NCBI GenBank assembly: GCA_029202845.1
Contig: CP119315.1
Span: 3,441,001-3,505,000 of the forward strand
Length of the DNA stretch: 64,000 bases
Direction: 5' to 3'
Source of the DNA: Candidatus Sphingomonas colombiensis
Lineage (GTDB): Bacteria > Pseudomonadota > Alphaproteobacteria > Sphingomonadales > Sphingomonadaceae
Part shown: positions 15,807 through 23,424 of the stretch, piece by piece
Position numbering within the stretch: the stretch's first letter is position 1
How the letters are laid out: every line of letters begins with the position of its first letter
The notes under the pieces: model-generated
Databases searched by the model: none
The model's input: the letters and a program-made list of their open reading frames with translations, nothing else
Told to the model about the DNA's origin: nothing
Translations under genes and position numbers: made by a program

Positions 15807-18800
15807 GCAAGGCGATCAGCACCATCCTCACAGTTGTGTCGATCGCCGCATTGGCGGTGGTAACAGCCGGTGTCGGCCTGGGCGTCGCAGCAGGACTGAG
15901 CGTCGGCGCCAGCATCTCTGGCGTCGCTGCCTATATCGGAATTTCCAGCAGCCTCCTGATCGGCGCGGCGCTCGGCGGTCTTTCATTCCTGATCGGCGGC
16001 CCATCAGCTCCCAAGCCCGAACAAACCGAAACCGCAATCAAATCCCCCACCCCCACCCGCATCAGCGGGTACGGTCGGCAGCGCCTGTATATCGCCTATG
16101 CGCTTTACACGACGGCGCGCGACGGGACGGCTTTTGACGTGGGCGCATTCCACGATGGGCAGATCGACGCGATCGAAACCTATTATCTCGGCGATAAGAA
16201 GGTTGCTCCGAACGGCGCAGGATGGGTGCCGAAGGGCTCGGCCGGCGAATGGGGCTCGAACCTAGTCCGCATCGGAACCACGCTTGGCGCGGCCACGAAT
16301 ACCGCGTTCAGCTACGTCGCCTCGGCGCTCCCCGACCAGTGGACCACTGACCATCGCGGCGACGGCGTTGTCACCGGCTACGTCCGCTGGGGCACGACGA
16401 AGGCGAAGGACTTCCAAGAGGTCTATCCGAATGGCGGCCCGAACGCCTCGCCGCTCAGCCTCGCGATGCGGCTCCAGCTTGTGTTCGATTGGCGCGACGC
16501 GACGCAGAACATCAACAACCCGCTAACGTGGAAGTGGTCGGAGAATGCATGCCTCCACCTCGCGCATTATCTGCTCATCCGCGATAGCAAGGATTGGGCG
16601 ACGCACTTCGTGCCTACCCTCTCCTACTGGACGGCGGCGGCAAACGATTGCGACAGTGCGGTCCCGTTGCGCGGCGTCCATGCGGTCCTTCTGGCAGATG
16701 CCAAGCACGGCGTGGTCTTGATCTCGGTCAGCACCACCAACGGCCTGACTATCGGCGGCCAGATCACGGTTTCCGCGACGGGCAACACGTCGCTTGCTGA
16801 AACGCGCACGGTGACCGGTATTGCTGGCAGCACGGTGATGTTGTCGAGCACCCTTTCGAACGATCACCCGAGCGGGTCGCAGGTAAGCTGGCTCGGCAAC
16901 GGCGCATCCGAGCCGCGCTATCGTAGCTGCGTCGTCCACAAGCACACTGACGCCCATAAGGATGTGATCTCCAACCTGCTCGGGTGCTTCGACGGCTGGC
17001 TCGCGCCTCGGGCTGACGGCGCGCTCGTCGTCTATTCCGGCCGGTATATTGCTCCGACGGTTGAGATCGGCCCCGATGAGATTGTCTCCTACTCGCTGCA
17101 AGATGGCGTGGATGAGGAAAGCTCGGTCAACCAGATCACGATCACCTACATCTCCGCGAACCACGATTTCAGTGCCGTCGATACCGATGCCTGGGAAGAC
17201 ACCGACGACATCGCCGTACGCGGCAAGGTGTTGGCGGACACGCTGGAGGTCCAGACTCCGAGTTTCTCGCAGAACCGGCGGCTGGCGAAACGCAAGATGG
17301 CGCGCGTCATGGCCCCAAAGCGTGGGCAAATCACCACCAACTTCCTCGGCCGAAAGGTGCGTGGGCAGCGCTTTATCCGCGTCAACCTGACCGATGCCGG
17401 CACGACGTTCTATGCCGGTCCGGCCGAGATCACAAAGCTGGTGCGCAACATCTCAACCGGCGGTGTCACGCTGGAATGGGTCGCGGCCGATCCGAACGTC
17501 GATGCGTGGAACCCCGCGACGGAAGAGGGTTCGCCGGCGCCTGTCGGTAATCGTGTCGCAACGGAGCCGCTCGTCGCCCCGACGATCATCAGCGCGACGG
17601 CGGACTTCGCGGCTGTCTCCGACGATGGGACTGGCGTGCGAATCACGATTGTCGCCTCCGGCCTGAACCGCGCAGACGTTGTGTGGTCGGCACGGTGGCG
17701 CACTGTCGGATCGGCGTCGTGGAATGAGGCGCCCTACCCCGACCTAGATCCCGGCGCATCGGTGACGATCGAAACTGGCTTCGTCCCGACAAGTGCGACT
17801 GTTGAAGTCGCAGTCGCGTATTCGACCGGGGACGGCAGAGTGTCGCCATGGAGCGCCTCGTCATCCGTGGTTACCAAGACTGACGCAACGCCACCAGACG
17901 ATGCCACGACCATATCCGTGGTGAGCTGGTCGGACACACTGACGCTGGCTACCGATCGGATTGCCCGAGCCTCATCTTACCGCTGGCGCATCTATGCGGA
18001 TAACGGCACCTCACTTATCCGCACCGTCGTCACGACGACGCCACAGGTCGGGTACACATCCGGGCAGGCCGCGACTGATGGCGCGCGCCGATCGTACATT
18101 ATCCGTGTCGCTGGTGTGAATGCGGCAGGCGCTGGCGTTGAGGCGAGCACCGGCACCATCACACTTGCGGCCCCCGCCGCCGTCACTGGTGTGTCTGCGA
18201 CCGGCGGAGCCAATGAGGGTCAGGTCTCTTTCACGCTGTTGTCTGCGTCGAACATCGCTGGATATCTCATCCCGGTCGCGAACGTCGCCAGCTTCGATCC
18301 AATGACGCAAGGGCAGATATTCAGAAATCTCGGCGCGTCCCCGGCCTATATCCAAGGCCTTGCAGCAGGAACCTTCTATACAAAGGTTGCCGCATATGAC
18401 GCTTGGAGCGACCTCCCCGCCCTTCTCAACTTCTCCGCCGAAGCGAGCTTTGCGATCACGGCGGGTGGTGGCGGAACTGGCGGCGGTGGTGGCGGCGGTG
18501 GCGGCGGATATTGCCCGGAAGTCGACACACTAATCCTACTGGCGAACGATGCGGCGAATGGGCCCGGAGCCCAGAAACGCGCTGGCGATCTTACAGTTGG
18601 CGATTTGGTGTGGACCCAGCACGAGGAAACGATGGCATGGGACGCCTATTCCGTCGAGGCGATCGAGATCGTGTCGGAGCCAGTGTTTGCCGCGGATATC
18701 GGGATTGCCCGGATGCGTGCCACTCCGGGGCACCGCGTGTGGCGGGGCGGCGGGTGGGTGCGATTCGACGCGATCGGAGCGCCTGATGGTGAGGCGCGGG

Positions 18801-18886
18801 TTGCGCGGATCACTGTCACCGAAGCGCACACCTATGTTTCCAACGGTGTGCTCAGCCACAACATCAAGAGTGGCGACATTCCCTAA
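15803..18886 (+). CDS. Tail tip (J-like host specificity) protein with C-terminal Hint domain
   Basis: A 1027-residue protein starting at GTG and overlapping DUF6950. Residues 5-72 are hydrophobic and Gly/Ala-rich, typical of J-like tail tip proteins. The centre (about 75-600) is the baseplate-hub core, followed by fibronectin-like beta domains (about 600-880). A poly-Gly linker (about 886-902) leads to a Hedgehog/intein (Hint) domain: Cys904, the TPGH motif with H977, and a C-terminal HTYVSNGVLSHN with H1019 and N1020, leaving seven residues. All key autoprocessing residues are present, so self-cleavage is likely. The residue after N1020 is Ile, not Cys, Ser or Thr, so normal splicing is unlikely. 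Confidence 0.85.
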   Translation: MSKAISTILTVVSIAALAVVTAGVGLGVAAGLSVGASISGVAAYIGISSSLLIGAALGGLSFLIGGPSAPKPEQTETAIKSPTPTRISGYGRQRLYIAYALYTTARDGTAFDVGAFHDGQIDAIETYYLGDKKVAPNGAGWVPKGSAGEWGSNLVRIGTTLGAATNTAFSYVASALPDQWTTDHRGDGVVTGYVRWGTTKAKDFQEVYPNGGPNASPLSLAMRLQLVFDWRDATQNINNPLTWKWSENACLHLAHYLLIRDSKDWATHFVPTLSYWTAAANDCDSAVPLRGVHAVLLADAKHGVVLISVSTTNGLTIGGQITVSATGNTSLAETRTVTGIAGSTVMLSSTLSNDHPSGSQVSWLGNGASEPRYRSCVVHKHTDAHKDVISNLLGCFDGWLAPRADGALVVYSGRYIAPTVEIGPDEIVSYSLQDGVDEESSVNQITITYISANHDFSAVDTDAWEDTDDIAVRGKVLADTLEVQTPSFSQNRRLAKRKMARVMAPKRGQITTNFLGRKVRGQRFIRVNLTDAGTTFYAGPAEITKLVRNISTGGVTLEWVAADPNVDAWNPATEEGSPAPVGNRVATEPLVAPTIISATADFAAVSDDGTGVRITIVASGLNRADVVWSARWRTVGSASWNEAPYPDLDPGASVTIETGFVPTSATVEVAVAYSTGDGRVSPWSASSSVVTKTDATPPDDATTISVVSWSDTLTLATDRIARASSYRWRIYADNGTSLIRTVVTTTPQVGYTSGQAATDGARRSYIIRVAGVNAAGAGVEASTGTITLAAPAAVTGVSATGGANEGQVSFTLLSASNIAGYLIPVANVASFDPMTQGQIFRNLGASPAYIQGLAAGTFYTKVAAYDAWSDLPALLNFSAEASFAITAGGGGTGGGGGGGGGGYCPEVDTLILLANDAANGPGAQKRAGDLTVGDLVWTQHEETMAWDAYSVEAIEIVSEPVFAADIGIARMRATPGHRVWRGGGWVRFDAIGAPDGEARVARITVTEAHTYVSNGVLSHNIKSGDIP

Positions 18887-18891
18887 CTCAT

Positions 18892-18926
18892 CCGCCGTAA
18901 TGCTTGGCGCGCCCACGCCATAGACG
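18892..18926 (+). promoter_or_regulatory. Putative phage late promoter, copy 5 (before tailspike genes)
   Basis: Exact CCGCCGTAAT at 18892-18901, six bases after the tail tip stop. TA at 18921-18922 lies 20 bases after the final T within CATAGAC. The predicted +1 coincides with the A of the ATG at 18933, with no Shine-Dalgarno. It would give the receptor-binding genes their own leaderless transcript. Confidence 0.6.
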
Positions 18927-18932
18927 GCTACC

Positions 18933-19328
18933 ATGACCCCTTGGACCGTCGATCTCGTCGCTGACCGCTGGACACCGTTCGCCGACAGCTTCCAGTTTCC
19001 GGCTGGTGTCGATCTGACAGGGGCGACGCTTCGGGCGCAGGTTCGAGGGTATCGCGACGCCCCCGGAGCGCCGTTGGTCGATCTCAGTAATGCAGCGCTT
19101 GGAATGCAGGGGCTTTCGGTCACGACGACTGTCGATAACGAAACCAGCATCGCCACCTCCACGGTCGGCATGGCGATAAACGAAGTCGCCATCGAGAGCC
19201 TCGTTAAGACGAACCCGACCGGCGGCGATCTCTGCCTCGTCTGGGATTTGCACATCTCGCTGGCTGGCTTTGACAAGCGCCGTTGGATCGCTGGGGCATT
19301 CACCATTCGCGCAGGGGCGACGCAATGA
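18933..19328 (+). CDS. Phage tail protein of unknown function, probable tailspike adaptor
   Basis: A 131-residue beta-rich protein. The N-terminal half contains DSFQFPAGVDLTGATLRAQVRGYRDAPG, a pattern like BppU-type N-terminal domains that attach receptor-binding proteins to baseplates. Its stop overlaps the tailspike ATG (ATGA), so the two are translated together. An adaptor role is inferred from these two facts. No family was identified with certainty. Confidence 0.6.
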   Translation: MTPWTVDLVADRWTPFADSFQFPAGVDLTGATLRAQVRGYRDAPGAPLVDLSNAALGMQGLSVTTTVDNETSIATSTVGMAINEVAIESLVKTNPTGGDLCLVWDLHISLAGFDKRRWIAGAFTIRAGATQ

Positions 19329-21085
19329 CGCTGCATATTCTGGACATCATTGAGGACCGTAAGGTCGCACGGCAGTTCGGCTTGTCGATAGTGGATGAGC
19401 AGCTAGCGCCAACGCTACGTTTCCCGGTCGGCGAGCGCGCAACCACGTTGCCCAGGGCAGCCGAGCGAAAGGGGATGGTTCTTTCGTTCGACCCTGACAC
19501 CGGCGCCGTCGCGCTGGAGACGCCCGGGTCGTTCGCTAAGGGGGATACCGGCCCCTCCAACAACACCCGCACCTCGCTCGCGCAGCTAAAAGCCGCCGCG
19601 ACCACCGACCTGACGAGCCTTTACGACGGCTCGCTGTGGACGTGGACGCCGGGAGATTTCACCAGCCAGGCCGATGACGTGAACATCGTGAAGGCGAATA
19701 GCACACCGCTGACGATGGGCGCGTGGGTGCGCAATTCACCGCGTCGCACCGATTTGGCGGCACCGACAGGCTCATCGCTGATCGGCTCCAAGAACACCGG
19801 CACCGGTTCAATCACCCGCTCGATGCAGGATGTCGTCCGCGATCTGCCGCTCAATCCGCGCGACTATGGGGCGATCGGCGACGGCTATTACCACCCACTA
19901 AGCGAGCGGTTCGGTACGCTCGCCGCAGCGCAGGCGCTGTATCCGTTTGCGACCGCGCTAACCCAATCGCTCGACTGGACTGGCATTCAAGCTGCGCTCA
20001 ATGAAGCTGGGCGGGACGTGAATCGTCGCGGCGCGGTGCGATTGCCGCTGGGGTATTTTATCCCAAGCGATAGTCTGAAGATTCCGAACTTTGTTACGTT
20101 CGAGGGGGAAAGCCGTCATGGCTCGGTGCTGCTCAACCAGGGCGTGCCTCTTAACGCGCCGCAGATTGTAAATGCCGATCCAGCCAGCGCGGTGTACATC
20201 AATATCGGAAACCTGACGTGCTTCGGCGGCACACACGCAGTGAAACTGTCCGTTACCGGCGAAGTCTCAAAAATTTGGATGTCGGACATCTTCACGGCGC
20301 TGCAAACTGAGCGTTGTTTCGAAGCCAACAAACAGGTGCAGTCCAGCACTTTCACCAACTGCACGTTCGACGCCAGCAACATAGCAAGTAACTGCTTCCG
20401 CTCATCATCCGGGGTAAACAACAATAATACCTTTATCGCCTGCGATTTCCTAAACGCGACCGACGCGCATTTCTTTTTAGATTCAGGGGCTGGGCTCTCT
20501 TTTGTCGGTTGTCGCTTCGAAGGCGGCGGCGGCTCCTCCTTCGACGGAAAGCGCACGCTGCAATTCAACGCGGTCAACGCCGTCACATTCAGTGGCTGCT
20601 ATTTCGAGGCGACGCACGAATATCTGTTCGAGAGTGCATCATCCAGCCCGCTCGTGTTTGACGGCTGCGCGATATTTGGCGCGGCCGATAGCGGCGACCT
20701 GCAACCTTATAAGATTATTGGTCAGGCAGTTTTCGGCAGCAGCTATTTCTACAAGCAGACCACGTTCGGTTCCGGGGTTGCGCAAACCGGCGCAAATACG
20801 AACCTTGTCCTGCCGCCCGCCACGATCACGAGCGCCGCAAACATCACCATCCCGTTCGGGCGCGACGTGGTAGCGAAGGTGACTGGGGCGACGAACATCA
20901 CCTCCTTTTCGCTGGCCCCCGACGACACCGGTCGCCGCGTTACGCTCATTTTTGCCGGCGTGCTCACGCTCACCGATGGTTTCAATCTCAAGCTAGCCGG
21001 AAATTTCGTCACGTCGGCCGATGATACGATCACGCTCTACTGCGATGGCACCAACTGGATCGAGCTCGGGCGGAGCGTGAACTGA
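19325..21085 (+). CDS. Tailspike with right-handed beta-helix (pectate lyase-like) domain
   Basis: A 586-residue protein; the ATG at 19325 overlaps the upstream stop and is preferred over an in-frame ATG at 19283. The first 170 residues look like an attachment domain. From about residue 177, NPRDYGAIGDG opens a pectate-lyase-3-type beta helix, with turns such as FVTFEGESRHGSVLLNQG and repeated strand-turn units to about 470, then a beta-rich trimerisation end. Such spikes bind and often cleave surface polysaccharides. The neighbouring O-acetyltransferase suggests the substrate is an acetylatable surface glycan. Confidence 0.85.
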   Translation: MTLHILDIIEDRKVARQFGLSIVDEQLAPTLRFPVGERATTLPRAAERKGMVLSFDPDTGAVALETPGSFAKGDTGPSNNTRTSLAQLKAAATTDLTSLYDGSLWTWTPGDFTSQADDVNIVKANSTPLTMGAWVRNSPRRTDLAAPTGSSLIGSKNTGTGSITRSMQDVVRDLPLNPRDYGAIGDGYYHPLSERFGTLAAAQALYPFATALTQSLDWTGIQAALNEAGRDVNRRGAVRLPLGYFIPSDSLKIPNFVTFEGESRHGSVLLNQGVPLNAPQIVNADPASAVYINIGNLTCFGGTHAVKLSVTGEVSKIWMSDIFTALQTERCFEANKQVQSSTFTNCTFDASNIASNCFRSSSGVNNNNTFIACDFLNATDAHFFLDSGAGLSFVGCRFEGGGGSSFDGKRTLQFNAVNAVTFSGCYFEATHEYLFESASSSPLVFDGCAIFGAADSGDLQPYKIIGQAVFGSSYFYKQTTFGSGVAQTGANTNLVLPPATITSAANITIPFGRDVVAKVTGATNITSFSLAPDDTGRRVTLIFAGVLTLTDGFNLKLAGNFVTSADDTITLYCDGTNWIELGRSVN

Positions 21086-21087
21086 TG

Positions 21088-21675
21088 TTAGGCAACCAGT
21101 CGCTCAGCGATGAGGGCTTCCAGTTCCAGGACGCGCTTGCTGCGAGCCTTGATGCGACGCGCGGGGTTCCCGTGATAGATTCCCCAGCTTTCGAGTGGCT
21201 TTGTCACGAGGCTGAGCGCGCCGACCGAGACGCCATCTCCAAGATCGCAGCCCGGAAGGATCACCGAACCCGATCCAATAACGCAATGGCGGCCAATCAC
21301 TATTGGTTCGCATCTGCCTCCGCGAAGCGAGGAAGGAGCGCACGGCCCTGTCATCCAGCGCCCGGTATAGTCGTCGCTGGCGGTGTAAATACGGACACCC
21401 TGCGAGCAGCCGGAGAATCGGCCGAAGGTAAGATCCGCACCAACGCACAGGTGGCTCCCGCCCCCGATATGGTTTCGGCCATGCAATATCAGCTTGCCGC
21501 TCGTGGCGATGATATGGACGCCGCTGTCAATCCGACTGTGGTCTCCCAGTTCGATATTCTCGAGGCCGATGATCGTGCAATCCTTGGAGACCTGCACATT
21601 CTCGCCGACACGCGCAAAGCCAAAGCCGCGCAGTTCCTCGGAGTTGTAAAACCCCGGATCAAACGGGTTTTTCAT
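21088..21675 (-). CDS. Hexapeptide-repeat O-acetyltransferase, probable surface-glycan modifying moron
   Basis: A 195-residue protein of the left-handed beta-helix acyltransferase type. Hexapeptide repeats are seen in VGENVQVSKDCTIIGLENIELG and in IVIGRHCVIGSGSVILPGCDLG, and it ends in the family's YHGNPARRIKAR pattern. It should transfer acetyl groups to a sugar, as in LPS or capsule modification. Start is ATG 21675; upstream in-frame ATGs give a longer, unlikely N-terminus. It is convergent with the tailspike, two bases away, which fits serotype conversion that blocks superinfection. Confidence 0.8.
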   Translation of the reverse strand: MKNPFDPGFYNSEELRGFGFARVGENVQVSKDCTIIGLENIELGDHSRIDSGVHIIATSGKLILHGRNHIGGGSHLCVGADLTFGRFSGCSQGVRIYTASDDYTGRWMTGPCAPSSLRGGRCEPIVIGRHCVIGSGSVILPGCDLGDGVSVGALSLVTKPLESWGIYHGNPARRIKARSKRVLELEALIAERLVA

Positions 21676-21734
21676 TCCCCGAATGTGCCGGTCTCGGCCC
21701 TCCCCGTCCAGCGAAAATGTCATCGGGAAGCGGC

Positions 21735-22070
21735 ATGACCGGCCTCGGCAACGAAGTGCAGGCGCGAGTGATTGCGGAACAAGTCGCGGTTGCGGCGGTC
21801 GAGCAGTTCGTTCGCACGCACCCGCAGACGCCAAAAGCCGAAATCCCCGTCCCGCTCAAATGGGCCGGTGGGGTTATCACGGCCCTGCTCACGGTGGGCG
21901 TGGCCTCGCTGTGCATGTGGGTCGTCTCTACGCTGTCGAACCTCCAGCAGACAGTAACGCGGATCGATACCCGCCAGCAGATCAACGACGGCAATGTCGA
22001 GGGGCGGCTCAAGCAGATTGAAGACCGCATCACGCGGGTCGAGCAGGAACGGAAAGGTAGCGGGGCATGA
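21735..22070 (+). CDS. Small membrane protein with coiled coil at the start of the lysis cassette
   Basis: A 111-residue protein from ATG 21735 (GGGAAG just upstream); an in-frame ATG at 21717 is an alternative. One transmembrane segment lies at about residues 45-67 (WAGGVITALLTVGVASLCMW), followed by a coiled coil to the C-terminus. Its stop overlaps the lysozyme start. The topology resembles small phage membrane proteins near holins, but I do not call it a holin because the next membrane gene fits better. Confidence 0.7.
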   Translation: MTGLGNEVQARVIAEQVAVAAVEQFVRTHPQTPKAEIPVPLKWAGGVITALLTVGVASLCMWVVSTLSNLQQTVTRIDTRQQINDGNVEGRLKQIEDRITRVEQERKGSGA

Positions 22071-22597
22071 TGACGATCAACGGCGTGATCGAGGACGTGC
22101 TTGCCCATGAGGGCGGGTATGTGAACAATCCGAACGACACCGGCGGGGTGACCAACTTCGGCATCACCGAGAAGGTCGCCCGCGCGAACGGTTTCACCGG
22201 CGACATGCGGGCGATGACGCGGGACTTCGCGCGCGGCGTCTACATGAAGCAGTACGTCATCGCGCCGGGGTTCGATAAGGTCGGCGCGTTGTCGATGTCC
22301 GTTGCTGCCGAGATGGTGGACACCGGCGTCAACATGGGGCCCTCGGTCGCTGGGCGGTTCCTGCAGCGCGCGCTGAGTCTGTTGACCGACAAGACCCTTG
22401 TGCAGGACGGGATGATCGGCCCGGCGTCGCTGGCCGCGCTCAAGGACTTCCTGACGCGGCGCGGTGCGGAGGGCGAAAAGCGCCTAGTCTGGCTGCTCAA
22501 CGCGTTTCAGGGGACGCGCTACGCCGAGCTCGCGGAAGGCCGGCCACAGAACCGGACATTCTTCTTCGGGTGGCTGGCGCGGCTGCTACCCGCATGA
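22067..22597 (+). CDS. Endolysin, GH108-family muramidase
   Basis: A 176-residue lysozyme. The N-terminus has VLAHEGGYVNNPNDTGGVTN with the EGGY motif and catalytic E15, followed by FGIT, the hallmark of glycoside hydrolase family 108. A peptidoglycan-binding-3 type C-terminal region follows (about 95-170). There is no signal peptide, so it needs a holin to reach the peptidoglycan. It overlaps both neighbours by four bases. Confidence in the family is high. Confidence 0.9.
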   Translation: MMTINGVIEDVLAHEGGYVNNPNDTGGVTNFGITEKVARANGFTGDMRAMTRDFARGVYMKQYVIAPGFDKVGALSMSVAAEMVDTGVNMGPSVAGRFLQRALSLLTDKTLVQDGMIGPASLAALKDFLTRRGAEGEKRLVWLLNAFQGTRYAELAEGRPQNRTFFFGWLARLLPA

Positions 22598-22890
22598 TCC
22601 GCCGAGACGTCACACGCGGCGCCCTCGCCTTCCTCCTGCTCGGCGCGTTCAGCATCGCCCTGTTCGTGATGTTCTGGCGCACGATCCCGGAGGGCAACCG
22701 CGAGACGCTCACCTACATGCTCGGGCAGCTTTCCGGCATGGTGACCACCGCGCTCGCCTTTTACTATTCGTCGAGCAAGAGCAGCGCCGACCGCAACGAC
22801 ATCACCGCGAAGGCGCTTGATACAGTTGCGGCTGGGATCGCGGCTGGGCCAGCGGTCAGTGCGCCGGATGAACCGGAGGCGCGGCCATGA
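22594..22890 (+). CDS. Holin-like membrane protein
   Basis: A 98-residue protein; ATG 22594 overlaps the lysozyme stop. Two hydrophobic segments (about residues 10-30 and 45-62) and a charged Ala- and Asp-rich C-terminal tail give a small two-pass membrane protein. Directly after an endolysin lacking a signal peptide, this is the best holin candidate. No specific holin family was recognised. Confidence 0.7.
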   Translation: MIRRDVTRGALAFLLLGAFSIALFVMFWRTIPEGNRETLTYMLGQLSGMVTTALAFYYSSSKSSADRNDITAKALDTVAAGIAAGPAVSAPDEPEARP

Positions 22891-23237
22891 CCTGGGGCCG
22901 CATCATCGCGCCGCTGGTCGGGGCTATCGCCATCCTCATCCTCATCATCATGTGGCAATCCGCCAGCCATCGCGCGGGAAACGCCGAGCGCGAACTGAAG
23001 ACGGAAACCGCCCGCGCGGACGGTCAGACAAAACGCGCCGATCAACTCGAGCAGACCGCCCTCAAGCGCCTTGCGGATGACGCGGAGGTTGCGGCAATCG
23101 GAAAGGGAATGAACGATGCGATCAGTTCGGCTCCGGCTGGCGCTCCCGGCGCTGTTTCTATCGCTATCAATTGCGAGCGGATGCGGCGATCAGGTGCCAC
23201 CAGCGACACCTTCAAGCGTGTCTGTGGCGGACGTTAA
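22887..23237 (+). CDS. Rz-like inner-membrane spanin
   Basis: A 116-residue protein with an N-terminal signal anchor (residues 4-23) and a long charged periplasmic coiled coil (about 28-70), the layout of an i-spanin. It overlaps the holin-like gene by four bases. A lipoprotein gene begins inside its reading frame in another frame, exactly as lambda Rz1 lies within Rz. The i-spanin and o-spanin together fuse inner and outer membranes at lysis. Confidence 0.75.
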   Translation: MTWGRIIAPLVGAIAILILIIMWQSASHRAGNAERELKTETARADGQTKRADQLEQTALKRLADDAEVAAIGKGMNDAISSAPAGAPGAVSIAINCERMRRSGATSDTFKRVCGGR

Positions 23238-23424
23238 GGCGGTGATCGAACCGAAGCCGACCCCGTCCGATGCGATCCTGACCGATGCGCAGGCGGCTGA
23301 GCGCTACAACGTCGAGGTGGAAACGTGGGGCGAGCGGCTCTCCCGCGCTGGCGCTCGCATCTGTCGCGCTCTCGTCGCGGACGGGACGCCCCTGCCCTTC
23401 ACCTGCCCGGAGTCAGCGCAATGA
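23116..23424 (+). CDS. Rz1-like outer-membrane lipoprotein spanin
   Basis: A 102-residue lipoprotein that starts 122 bases inside the i-spanin gene in a different frame. It has a signal peptide and a lipobox-like SIASGC with the Cys at about residue 23, followed by a Pro-rich stretch, both typical of o-spanins. Longer than lambda Rz1 and extending past the i-spanin stop. It completes the lysis cassette of lysozyme, holin and spanins. Confidence 0.75.
   Translation: MRSVRLRLALPALFLSLSIASGCGDQVPPATPSSVSVADVKAVIEPKPTPSDAILTDAQAAERYNVEVETWGERLSRAGARICRALVADGTPLPFTCPESAQ

Noticed and set aside
21085..21738. Open frame of 217 codons on the plus strand opposite the acetyltransferase
   Set aside because: It is a mirror of the acetyltransferase, which has clear hexapeptide repeats; the plus frame has low-complexity residues and no recognisable fold.
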